Below are positions 45,146 through 54,753 of a DNA stretch of 64,000 nt, piece after piece. The position numbers and the translations under genes were made by a program. This DNA comes from SZUA-36 sp963759155 (GTDB lineage Bacteria; Pseudomonadota; Gammaproteobacteria; Xanthomonadales; SZUA-36): positions 576,722 to 640,721 of the forward strand of contig CAVWXX010000005.1 in assembly GCA_963759155.1 (NCBI GenBank). Direction: 5' to 3'. Under the pieces are notes generated by a model. The model was not told the origin of the DNA. It searched no databases and worked only from the letters and a program-made list of their open reading frames with translations. Numbering within the stretch: the first letter of the stretch is position 1; each line of letters starts with the position of its first letter.

Positions 45146-45580
45146 ATAAATCCACAAGTATTTGCGTTTGCGAAAATCGACGACGAACCCGCAAGACTAA
45201 AGGTCTATGCTGATATCAAGAATGGAAAATCCCGTTTTGGTATGTGGGATCAAACGGGTTCTCTTCGGGACACGTATTACGGTGGGAATGACTTCCTTCT
45301 TCGAATTCAAAAAGGTGACTGGGTCGTACATGTGAATAGCCCAGACTATGGGAAATGTGTGGCAGTAAAGGTGGCCGGGGAATACAGCTTTGATGATGGG
45401 ATTGTAGTCGACGGAGAGCGAGATTTTAATAATTTCATTCCAGTTAATCCTGAAACGATAGTCGAATTTGACCGCAGTGACCCCAAATGTGCTCCGTCTG
45501 TGAACTTGGCTCCTCGCAGACGTGGCCAAAGAGTGTTAGAGGTTAAGGATTTTCTTAAAGTTTGGATAACCTCCGAGTAA
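45146..45580 (+). CDS. Hypothetical protein paired with PD-(D/E)xK nuclease; start unresolved
   Basis: The frame is open from 45107, and its residues upstream of the first ATG (45242) look coding (NPQVFAFAKIDDEPARLKVYADIKNGKSRFGMW), yet no ATG/GTG/TTG precedes them; the true start may use ATA or has been lost. The body continues GNDFLLRIQKGDWVVHVNSPDYGKCVAVKV, DFNNFIPVNPETIVEFDRSDP and APRRRGQRVLEVKDFLKVW. All-beta look, possibly a specificity or sensor component. It is 55 bp before a nuclease gene on the same strand. Family not recognised. Confidence 0.55.
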   Translation: MNPQVFAFAKIDDEPARLKVYADIKNGKSRFGMWDQTGSLRDTYYGGNDFLLRIQKGDWVVHVNSPDYGKCVAVKVAGEYSFDDGIVVDGERDFNNFIPVNPETIVEFDRSDPKCAPSVNLAPRRRGQRVLEVKDFLKVWITSE

Positions 45581-45635
45581 ACCGTTTTGCCGAGTACGAT
45601 GAGGGCATCAAGGGGCTAGTGCACCTAAAGACAAA

Positions 45636-46106
45636 ATGAACTCTGGAAATTTTCCCAAAAATTACCAAGATAATTCGAAGAAAATGAACCGGAGCAAAGA
45701 ATTTGAAAACTTTCTCCATAGTATTTTTGACGACATGCCAAATGTTCTTTCAAAACAAAATGGGTTTGGCTGGAAGTCCGATCAGGGAGCTGACCTCATC
45801 GTGGTGTTCCAGAACCCTATCGTTGGAGTTAACCTCACTACCAAGTTGATCATTCAGGCGAAGTCATATGACGGCGAACATTTCGATCTGAATGCCGTGG
45901 ATCAGATTAAGGAAGGCATTGCGGCATTCGATGCAGACGGAGGGTTATTGATTACAACAGCAGAAAGTACTGAGGCACTGGAAGATAAGGTCCGCAAGAC
46001 CACTGAAGCTATCGGGAAAACTATAGATGTTTTGGCTGGTGCGGATGTGGCCAAGTTTGTTCTGTCACATGCGCCTCGTTTTTTAACTGGGACGGCCAAA
46101 CAATAG
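45636..46106 (+). CDS. PD-(D/E)xK nuclease domain protein (Mrr-like)
   Basis: 156 residues. KEFENFLHSIFDDMPNVLSKQNGFGWKSDQGADLIVVF...TKLIIQAKSYDGEHFD carries an Asp53 and Gln74-x-Lys76, the D...(E/Q)xK site of Mrr-type restriction nucleases, followed by DQIKEGIAAFDADGGLLITTAE, the usual post-catalytic helix and strand. No separate DNA-recognition domain is seen, so the gene before it may supply one. Likely restriction of incoming DNA (inference). Confidence 0.8.
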   Translation: MNSGNFPKNYQDNSKKMNRSKEFENFLHSIFDDMPNVLSKQNGFGWKSDQGADLIVVFQNPIVGVNLTTKLIIQAKSYDGEHFDLNAVDQIKEGIAAFDADGGLLITTAESTEALEDKVRKTTEAIGKTIDVLAGADVAKFVLSHAPRFLTGTAKQ

Positions 46107-46469
46107 AACTAGATTCGTTGGTCTAGCTGACTCAAACGTTTTTAATACGCGTTTATCTATAAGCCTTGCTAAGGTTGGCTCTTGATATTTAAGGCAAGAA
46201 TGTGCACCTTTTCGTATTTTAATTTATGGGTGAGACACCCCGATTTCTTCGGACTCCTACCATAGCAAAAAGACCCCGAGAGTGCGCAAAAGGCCCTAAT
46301 GGCGACTACCCATTTTTGCCCATTGAAAATTATGCGTGTCCGTGTCTTGTTCTAACGCGTTGAATTTTGGGTAAAGTTAGTTGGTGAATTTATGTTAAAA
46401 GCGTAGAATCCTTACAGAGAGTGAGTGTTAACTCTCTATCACGGAAGAATACAAAGAAGAAGGGTTGCA
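46107..46469. other. Intergenic stretch without a gene (363 bp)
   Basis: AT-rich, no coding frame of note. Near its right end AAGAAGGG stands before the ATG of the HsdR fragment at 46470. Confidence 0.55.
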
Positions 46470-46790
46470 ATGTCACTCAAAGGGGACAAACACAAAGCAC
46501 GCACAGAGATCGACAGGCTGCTTGCAGTAGCAGGTTGGAATGTGTGTGAGATGGGCCAACAAAACCTGCATCACCCACCGTGGCGTTCCCATCCGAAAAT
46601 TTCCTTTATCCGGCCATGGTTTCGTCGGCCACATGCTATACATCGACGGAAAAGTCGCAGCTGTTCTGGAAACAAAGAAAGTGGGTTATCACACAGAAGC
46701 CTTTTTACTCTCTTTTTTTCGATTTTCATACGGTGTAGTGGATATGAATCAAGCTCCAATAAAATATCTCTCCGGATTCAATGAGTCATG
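46470..46790 (+). pseudogene. Type I restriction HsdR N-terminal fragment, frameshifted
   Basis: Starts MSLKGDKHKARTEIDRLLAVAGWNVCEM, the opening of type I/III R-subunit N-terminal domains. After one frame change near 46570 it continues GVPIRKFPLSGHGFVGHMLYIDGKVAAVLETKKVG, which contains the nuclease ...E-x-K motif (here ETK). Similarity stops at about 46690, before the helicase domains. No hsdM or hsdS is present. A remnant lying directly upstream of the DRT1 gene. Confidence 0.78.
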
Positions 46791-49700
46791 AAATTAGTAG
46801 CAAAAAAATATCGATTATTAAAGCCGGAAATTTCTTATCTAGCTGATGAGGTGGTAATAGCGCAGGCATGGAAGAAGTCCCATAATTACATCCGGAACTT
46901 TAACTGGTATGCAGATACATTAGCGCTAGATATTTCCGCATTAGGTATTGAGAGTGACGCACGTAATTGGGCCAATCAGATTAGTAAAGGAACAAGTCTC
47001 TATGAACTGGACTTGGTACTTGCAGCGAAGAGTGAGCGCTGGATAATAGACAAAGAAAAGGGATGGATACCTAAGACCGAAGATACAAAGCGAGGGAAGA
47101 ACCCACCAATTAGACCTTTGGCTCATATTACAATCCGTGATCAAACCTGGGCGACTGCAGCAATGATGTGTTTGGCCGATGCGGTAGAAACCGCGCAAGG
47201 TGATTGTAGCTCAAATCAAGAAGATGAAAGCGTTGAAGCTTTACAGGCGAAGCAAATTTATAGCTATGGAAATCGATTGGTTTGTAGTTGGAATAAAGAC
47301 AATACAGCGTGGTTTCATTGGGGGAATAGTGATGTCATAGGAAGTTTTTTACTGATTACCAAAATTTTCTGAAAAGACCAATTGAAGTAGGCAGGAAAAT
47401 ATCAGAACGACATCAACACTCCGATCCTGTCTATATTGCGAAGTTGCGATTATCAAGTTCTTCGACAATGTTAATAGGGAAGTGCTGATTCAGCGTTTGA
47501 TGAAAATTTCTAGCCAATTTGGGCATGATTTCTGTGGTGAATTCTGGCAAGCATTCTCTAAAGTTACCGCATGGCAATGGAAACAAAGGGATCGTGCGTT
47601 ATCTAGAAGCATAGAGTTGAATTTGAAGAGGGCTTGCCCCAAGGGCTGGTAGCCTCAGGTTTCTTTGCCAATGCCTACATGATTGAATTTGACCGTGCCA
47701 TTGGTGGCCAAATAGGAGAAAAGCTTTTTTCTGATTGCGACTTGGTTATTCACGATTATTGTCGCTATGTTGATGACCTACGTATCGTAATAAGCTCCAA
47801 GAACGCCAAGGAAGATGAAATCCACAAACGTCTAAACGACTGGGTAGAGAAATATCTAAATGAATTCGGAGGTCAGGAGCTAAGTCTGAATATTACCGAA
47901 ACAAAAGTATCAGCATTATCCAATCTGGATAATAGTAGCAGTATGGCAAACAGGCTTGAGATGCTTCAAGGTGAGCTTAGCGGGCCGGCAGACCGCAATG
48001 TTTTGGATGGAGTAGGGGGGATGCTCGAAGGCCTCCTAAGTATTGAAAATGACGATATCTCAGAACTGTCAGAAAATGCTTCAAGGGACGGCGCCCTAAT
48101 ACAAACAATAAGTTTCGATCATGATATTAGACCAGATACCTTGAAACGCTTTGCGGCCAATCGGTTGGAAAGCATAATGCGAAGAAAGCAGAGATATACC
48201 CCTTTTTCAAATGACCCTGATTCCTTGGCAGGGGTTGAAAGAAAGCAATAATGAAAGTGAACTCCTAGCTAAGAAGTTAGTTTTTGCCTGGACAAAGGAC
48301 CCCTCCTTGGGGTTGGTCTTGCGCAAAGCTATCGAGATATATCCTTCCTCTGAGTTGTTTGAACCAGTATTTGAGGCAATATATTCGCGAAGTAGCTTTA
48401 ATGAAGAATGTAAAGCAACCAAGATTACCAAAGCGATGATGGATTATCCTGTTGGCGGACTTATTTCGTTGCAGTGGGGATTTTAATGGCCTTTTCCAAA
48501 GGATAAATTATCCAGAACCCTTAAACCCGTATTCAATTTTGGATCTGTCAGAAGTTTATGCACGGAAGGTACTTGCATCAGGAATACAAAAGGCATTTGT
48601 TAGCAGACAAGCTCTAATGTTATTAGCAATATTAGATAAGTCCACTAAAAGATTAATCGTAGGTCATCATTAATTCAATATGCACTCTTGGCAATTTTGG
48701 CTCGCAGACCACTGGCGTATAAAACACAACGTAACTCCTTGTTTGAAGTAGCTGCACAGATTACAGATAGATTTGATGCTTATGCGAAACTTTTCCTAGA
48801 GCATATTTCTCGCCTTGAAGAAAAGCGTGAAATAGCGGTAGAACCCTTTGCAAAACGTGGTGGTCCATTTTGGCTCGCATTGTGGAAGCAAATAAAAAAA
48901 TGTGAAAAGAGCAAAGAGCTAGTCACAAAATTTAAATGGGCGGCTCCAGTTTCAGCAGCAGTGTCAAGGGTGGCAGAGCAACGATTATCAAATGTTATAG
49001 CGTCGAAATCCAATGGTTTCGAACATGAAGCGGCAATTCTAAAATTGGCCTTGGGATTGATTGAACTATGTGATACGGAAGAAAAAGTATCGGGGATGTC
49101 ACCGAAATCTCTAAAAGTTTCTTTTGAGTGCGGGAAGAGTTTTGATGAAATTAAATGGTCTGATGTAGGAAAACCTTCAATTACCAAGATTAAGTGTTCA
49201 TTGTATGAGCGAACGATAATTGATCCGCGATTTTCAATTCCGAAATGGTTGTCAACCGAGTCCCCTGAATCACTTGTCGAGAGAGGGCACATCTACTGGA
49301 TTGGGGCGATTTTAAGAGCATCAATACTGGGTGGCTCGGACTTCACAGGAAACCGATGGAAAAGTGGGGACACTGTCACATATAAAGGTGTTCGAACCAG
49401 CTGGTATAAGCGGCGTATGGGAATGATGCATTCTCCGGAGACAATCGTTGGCGAATACGCGACTTTGTCAACCTGGGTTACAGATCTTCTTAAAAAATGC
49501 CTTCAATGGCCAGGATTTGAATCAACGTATGTAGACTTTATCGATATAGATTTAATCTATGATTTACAGTCCTTGAAATCGGTTTTGGAGGCACGCCTTG
49601 AAAAACAGAATTTATCTTATTGTCAGAATTCGGATACTCCTGTAATTACTACAGTAATCAGACAACCGAAACATAAAGGTTTTGACGGATTTCGGGTTGT

Positions 49701-50529
49701 TACTGTACAGCAATTATTGCCAAGACAGAAAGACTTTCAAAAAGTTGATAAAACGCTCTGCGGTTCAAAAATTAGAGCGGCTCATCGTGAGCACCTAATG
49801 GAGGTTTGTCAATTAACCTGTAAAACGCTTGCGGCTAAACTAAAAGCAGACAAGTCTGATGCTAAGCCCTCAGCGGATCTTATCGTTTTTCCAGAGTTGT
49901 CGGTTCATATTGACGATCAAGATATTATCAAGCGCTTGGCAGACAGCACTAAAACTATAATTTTTGCAGGAATGGTGTTTTCAGATCATCAGGGGAGATT
50001 GGTTAATTTTGCTCGATGGTTCATACCGGATTATAGAGAAAATGGAAGGCAATGGATTATCCGTGACCAGGGTAAAAAATTCATGACTAAGGGTGAAAAG
50101 AAACTTGGGATCAAAGGATTTCGTCCATGCCAGCACATTATTGAAATTCGGGACGGGGATGAAAGGCCGTTCAGATTGACCGGCGCGATTTGTTATGATG
50201 CAACTGATTTGAGTTTGGCCACGGATTTAAGGGATAAATCGGATTTGTTTATCGTGGTTGCGCATAATCAGGATGTAAGTACCTTTGATAATATGGCTGC
50301 AGCACTGCATTACCACATGTACCAGCATGTCGTAGTTACAAATATTGGAGAATTTGGGGGGTCTACAATTCAGGCTCCTTATAAAGAGTCTTATAATCGC
50401 CTGATTTGTCATGTCCATGGTTCTGAGCAGATCGCGATTAATATGGCTGATATAGATCTCACTGTTTTTAAGAAGAAATCAAAGAAATCTAAAGAAGTTA
50501 AGACCCGACCGGCAGGCATGAAAATATAA
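46788..50529 (+). pseudogene. DRT1-type defence reverse transcriptase-nitrilase (UG1), multiply frameshifted
   Basis: Pieced together, the region encodes ~1,240 residues, the usual size of DRT type 1 (RT plus C-terminal nitrilase). RT part: PIRPLAHITIRDQTWATAAMM, KFFDNVNREVLIQRLMKI, NLKEGLPQGLVASGFFANAYM and the palm YVDD box (HDYCRYVDDLRIVI). Nitrilase part (final 613-codon frame from 48688): catalytic Glu in VFPELSVH, Lys in DQGKKFMTKGEKK, Cys in GAICYDATD. Frame changes occur near 47340, 47450, 47625, 48240, 48455 and 48665. The nitrilase half is clean. Known DRT1 confers phage defence; this copy appears inactivated unless the shifts are sequencing errors. Confidence 0.87.
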
Positions 50530-50562
50530 CTATTTCGCGAGTGGCGAAGTGTTAGAGGAAAA

Positions 50563-50766
50563 GTGAACCCATGTGTTCAAGCAAGAAAAATCATGGGTGT
50601 CTTCACTTTCCCCGAAGAAGAAGTGGGCTATCCGGTGTGCAAATCAGTTATGATCAATCGAGCGGCCGAGCGAGGGGGAAATGTGATCAGCAGTTCTGAG
50701 GCTGTTCTCAATTTCCTAAATTTAATGGCACAAGAAAATTATAACGACGAGCGTATTCACCGTTGA
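50563..50766 (+). CDS. Small hypothetical protein after DRT1
   Basis: 67 residues starting with GTG (50563) or ATG 50593. GVFTFPEEEVGYPVCKSVMINRAAERGGNVISSSEAVLNFLNLM has a protein-like composition but no recognised family. It sits 33 bp after the DRT1 stop and 16 bp before the MazG-like gene, consistent with a shared transcript. Low confidence as a real gene. Confidence 0.4.
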   Translation: MNPCVQARKIMGVFTFPEEEVGYPVCKSVMINRAAERGGNVISSSEAVLNFLNLMAQENYNDERIHR

Positions 50767-50782
50767 TCTTTAGGTAGATGTA

Positions 50783-51133
50783 ATGCACGAATTAGAAGAA
50801 TTGAGGCGGCAAATTGCTGACTTTGCTAAAGAACGGGATTGGAACCAATTCCACTCACCAAAAAACCTTGCGATGGCACTCATAGTGGAAGCGGCTGAAC
50901 TCGTTGAGAAATTTCAGTGGCTGAAGCAAAGCGAGAGCTACAACTTATCAAAGGAAATGTTAAGAGGCGTTGAGGAGGAGCTTGCTGATATCTTTGTTTA
51001 TTTGATCAGAATATCAGATCAGTTGGGGATCGACCTGATTAGTGCCACAAAGAAAAAAATCGAATCAAATGAAGTGAAATATCCAGCGGATGTCGTTCGG
51101 GGCAGCTCTAAAAAGTACACTGAATACCAATAA
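50783..51133 (+). CDS. MazG-like nucleotide pyrophosphohydrolase
   Basis: 116 residues. NLAMALIVEAAELVEKFQW and GVEEELADIFVYLIRISDQLGIDL give the E-x2-E...E-x2-D magnesium site of the dimeric all-alpha NTP pyrophosphatases. It hydrolyses (d)NTPs to monophosphates. It is 24 bp before a DUF2075 gene; MazG-like/DUF2075 neighbours recur in defence islands, so it probably belongs with that gene. Confidence 0.92.
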   Translation: MHELEELRRQIADFAKERDWNQFHSPKNLAMALIVEAAELVEKFQWLKQSESYNLSKEMLRGVEEELADIFVYLIRISDQLGIDLISATKKKIESNEVKYPADVVRGSSKKYTEYQ

Positions 51134-51157
51134 AAAAGCGAAAAAGGAACAAAGCTC

Positions 51158-53080
51158 TTGAGGCTTTACTCAGGATCATCACAGCAGTTCATCAGGGACT
51201 GCATTCAAAACCAAGTTGCTGACAAATTGAAGTCAGCGTTTTTTACCTATTACCGCTATAACCCTTCACCAAACGAAATTGCTTCCTGGCGAAACTCTCT
51301 TCGAGCCATGTCACAGGTAATTCAATACGCGGACATAAAAAAAAGCGGCGTACTGCTGGAATATCAACTTCCACTTTCATCGAAGCGACTCGACTGCATG
51401 TTTACCGGTATTGATAAATCTGGTTCAGATAGCGCGATCATAGTCGAACTCAAACAGTGGGAAAAATGCGAAGCTTCAGATGGCGACAATGAAGTAGTTA
51501 CCTGGGTTGGTGGTGGAATGCGGGATGTACTTCACCCATCGGCTCAGGTTGGGCAATATCGTAGCTATTTGGAAGACATTCACACTGCCTTTTATGAGGG
51601 TGATCAGCCCGTACGGCTAGGCGCCTGCGCTTACTTACACAACTATCAGTTTGAACAAGAAGATGAATTATTGGCAGAGAAATTTGGACACCAACTTAAG
51701 TTAAACCCCGTGTTCACAGGAGATGACGTAGACGAATTATCCAGTCACATCGCGAACTATGTTGATGGAGGCGACGGGCTTCCAGTTCTGGCACGAATTG
51801 AGCAAAGTCAGTATCGCCCAAGCAAGAAACTGATGGATCATATTGGGCATGTCATCAAAGGAAACTCTGAATACATATTACTGGATGAGCAGCTCGTCGC
51901 TTATGACAAGGTACTTGCAGCTGCTCGCAAGGGTTATCACGACAAGAGAAAACAAACCATTATTATCAAAGGCGGGCCAGGGACTGGAAAATCAGTCATT
52001 GCGCTTAACTTGATGGCTGATCTACTACTCAATGGTTATAACGCCCATTACGCGACCGGCTCTCGAGCGTTTACAGAAACTCTTAGGAAGATAATTGGCA
52101 CTAGAGGAGCAGTTCAGTTTAAGTATTTCAATAGTTATATGACTGCAAAAGCAGACGAGGTGGATGTGCTGATCTCTGATGAAGCGCACAGGATCAGAGA
52201 AACGTCTAATAACCGTTTCACCAAGGCAGCAAACAGGTCTAGTGTGCCCCAAATTGAAGAATTAATGCATGTTTCAAAAGTCGGGGTTTACCTGATCGAT
52301 GATGATCAGATCGTGCGACCAAATGAAATAGGTTCAACTGAGGTAATACGAGCCAAGGCAGAGAAATTCGGACATGAAATACAAGAGTTTGGACTTGAGG
52401 CACAGTTCAGGTGTAGTGGTTCAGATGCTTTTGTGAACTGGATAAACAACACTTTGCGTGTCCGCCAAACGGCCAATGCGATTTGGACAGGTCAGGAAGG
52501 TTTCGAGTTTCGAATATTTGAAAGTCCTGAAGCGCTCGAGCGTGCAATTCGAGAGAAAGCGGATAGTGGACATTCAGGCAGAATGACAGCGGGATTTTGC
52601 TGGCCATGGTCAAACCCGAATTCTGATGGCACACTCGTTTCGGATGTGCAAATTGGTGGTTTTGAGAAACCTTGGAATGCACGTCCGAATGCGGGACGGT
52701 TGGCGAAGGGAATTCCGAAGTCATCTCTTTGGGCACACGATCCGAACGGAATTGAACAAGTGGGCTGCGTATACACCGCGCAAGGTTTTGAGTTTGATTA
52801 TGTGGGGGTTATTTGGGGAACTGACCTGGTGTTCGACTTTGATCAGATGGATTGGATTGGCGATAAAACCAGCTCGCATGACATGGTCGTAAAGCGGTCA
52901 GGAGACAAGTTTTTGGCCCTCGTTAAGAACACCTATCGTGTGTTGCTGACCAGGGGGTTAAAAGGTTGTTATGTGTGCTTCGAGAACAAGGACACTGAGA
53001 GGTTTGTGAGAAGCCGAATTGAGGCAGTTAGGCAAGAGTTTGGGCTTCAGAAAGTTGCTGAAGAAACAGGTAAATATTAA
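51158..53080 (+). CDS. DUF2075 ATPase/helicase-like protein with N-terminal nuclease-like domain
   Basis: 640 residues; start TTG 51158 with AAGGAA 8 bases upstream. N-terminal PD-(D/E)xK-like region: Asp79 in SKRLDCMF and Glu97-x-Lys99 in IIVELKQWEKC. DUF2075 ATPase: Walker A KGGPGTGKS (271-279), Walker B VLISDEAHRIRE, QFRCSGSDAF, and a C-terminal sensor YTAQGFEFDYVGVIWG with YRVLLTRGLKGCYV (UvrD-like motif VI). Likely a DNA-stimulated nuclease/translocase in anti-phage defence with the MazG-like partner (inference). Uninterrupted over 1.9 kb. Confidence 0.9.
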   Translation: MRLYSGSSQQFIRDCIQNQVADKLKSAFFTYYRYNPSPNEIASWRNSLRAMSQVIQYADIKKSGVLLEYQLPLSSKRLDCMFTGIDKSGSDSAIIVELKQWEKCEASDGDNEVVTWVGGGMRDVLHPSAQVGQYRSYLEDIHTAFYEGDQPVRLGACAYLHNYQFEQEDELLAEKFGHQLKLNPVFTGDDVDELSSHIANYVDGGDGLPVLARIEQSQYRPSKKLMDHIGHVIKGNSEYILLDEQLVAYDKVLAAARKGYHDKRKQTIIIKGGPGTGKSVIALNLMADLLLNGYNAHYATGSRAFTETLRKIIGTRGAVQFKYFNSYMTAKADEVDVLISDEAHRIRETSNNRFTKAANRSSVPQIEELMHVSKVGVYLIDDDQIVRPNEIGSTEVIRAKAEKFGHEIQEFGLEAQFRCSGSDAFVNWINNTLRVRQTANAIWTGQEGFEFRIFESPEALERAIREKADSGHSGRMTAGFCWPWSNPNSDGTLVSDVQIGGFEKPWNARPNAGRLAKGIPKSSLWAHDPNGIEQVGCVYTAQGFEFDYVGVIWGTDLVFDFDQMDWIGDKTSSHDMVVKRSGDKFLALVKNTYRVLLTRGLKGCYVCFENKDTERFVRSRIEAVRQEFGLQKVAEETGKY

Positions 53081-53297
53081 TAAAAAATTTGGCGTATGGC
53101 TTAGTCAAGCTACTGTGTCTATTGATTTTTCGGGGTTGAGAAAGTAGAAAGCTTGAAGGCGACGATGTAACAGTTGAAGCTAAATACTAGTGCAATTAAG
53201 CGCAATCGACGTTTTGGGGAGATTAGTATTCATTCTTTCCTATTTTACTTGTGCTTTTTACTAATAAATTACTAGTCCCTAAAGGGCGCTTAAAGAG

Positions 53298-54061
53298 ATG
53301 GATAATATGACAATCTGGAAGAAGAAAGTTAGTAGAAATGACTTGGGACTAACCAGATCCCATCAAAGTGGCATTTATGTACTTCAACGAGATTTAAGTT
53401 TCTTTCCGCAGATCAATACAAATAACGCCAAGGACAATTGTGAAATTATTGTCATTGATGCTGATGAAAACGAACATTATTGGCAGCTTCGTTCGTACAG
53501 TTTAAAAAAGAGCTTCATGTCACCCACTGCTTAAGGTATCTAAATTCTCAAGGGATCTTAGCAGGAGATACTGTTGGTCTTGAAGAGCTTGGGGGGGGGG
53601 AGGTATCGATTGATACTCGACGGTGTAGGTTACGCAAATAATATTGAAAAACGAATTGAAGAAAATCTTTCAAATTTTTTGACAGGAAAATTTGATCTAG
53701 GCCAAGGCTTTCTGAAGGATTCTGCTATAAAGAAGGCGATCGAAAATCATGCGATGGCCCGTGCGAAGTCTTCTTTGAGAAAAAGGGGTATATCGTCGAC
53801 GATGTTTCTTCCAATCATCCATATGACTTGCGGTGTGAAAAGAAAGAGGAGAAATTTATTGCAGAGGTAAAAGGTACATCAACTGACGGAAAAAAAGTAT
53901 TCCTTACAAAAAATGAAGTTAAGGTGTTTAGACAGCAATATCCAGCGACGTCACTTGTACTTGTCTACGGAATTAAATACAAAAAGACAGGATATGAGGT
54001 ATCCGCGAGTCATGGCCGTATTAAGGTCTATAAACCTTGGAGTCCACAGAAGAAGACCTAG
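53298..54061 (+). pseudogene. EcoRII-N-like/DUF3883 nuclease gene with frameshifts
   Basis: Three frames join: MTIWKKKVSRNDLGLTRSHQSGIYVLQRDLSFFP (N-terminal effector-like domain), then ELHVTHCLRYLNSQGILAGDTVGLEEL in another frame, GGGRYRLILDGVGYANNIEKRI back in the first, and finally EKKGYIVDDVSSNHPYDLRCEKKEEKFIAEVKGT, the DUF3883 PD-(D/E)xK core (E-V-K). Shifts lie at an A6 run (about 53506), at the G10 run (53591-53600) and near 53775. Repaired length ~250 residues. Either decayed, phase-variable at the G tract, or mis-sequenced at homopolymers. Confidence 0.75.
53591..53600 (+). repeat. Ten-G homopolymer inside the DUF3883 gene
   Basis: A run of exactly ten G at the point where the frame must change. 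Such tracts can slip and switch genes on or off; they are also the commonest place for sequencing errors. Confidence 0.8.
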
Positions 54062-54656
54062 AGGCAATTCAGTTCTCTTATCTCCAAACTCTTCAAAGTA
54101 AAAAAGCTTGGTCACCCATCGTTCGAGAGACATGAGACATGGGTGTCTTAGAAAAGGCTCAAGCGGTGCCATATACACTGACGACGTACAGGGGCGTGGT
54201 ATATGGTAATTGGAGGACTTTTGTTTTATTTAAACCCTGCATAAATCTGCCCCCCTTCAATTTGGCGCTAAGACTTCAGCGTTCCTGTCAATGGCCAATG
54301 TCTTACAAGCGTTTCATCTTTCTACTGATTGATAAATATGTATTTTTATCATATTCCCCTTATATATGAAATTCACGGAAAAGTGATGCCTGAAGTCCGA
54401 TTGTTAAACAAGGTTTCCGATCCCATGCGATTTACGACCTAACCCTGTGTGCTACAAATGAAGTCTAGTTTTGCAACTCATTGTCATAAAAGTTTGTCCA
54501 TTAGTACTGAGTTGCAAATCTGAGAAAAGCTACGACACCTGTGCCGCTAAACGCCAAAAGCTGTGGGTGTCCAGACCTATTTACGGATATGCCTATGCAT
54601 TTCTGTTAATCTGCATTGATTCTGATCTTCACCGCACTGAATTTAAGGAAAATACT
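54062..54656. other. Intergenic stretch without a recognisable gene (595 bp)
   Basis: AT-rich. A frame runs through 54471-54656, but its residues lack the composition of a real protein. AAGGAA at 54645-54650 precedes a GTG at 54657, the likely start of the next gene. Confidence 0.55.
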
Positions 54657-54753
54657 GTGGCACCAAAGAAAAAGTCGACTGTCAAAAAAAAAGCACCTTC
54701 TAAATTAATTCCATTTACTTTGTCTAAAGGTAAAAGAAACTTGCTTCCGAAAA

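Noticed and set aside
46788..50529. Programmed frameshifting to produce the DRT1 protein
   Set aside because: About six shifts in both directions without slippery sites are not compatible with programmed recoding.
54471..54656. Coding extension before the HNH-DGQHR gene
   Set aside because: Residues before GTG 54657 are not protein-like; the ribosome-binding site supports a start at 54657.
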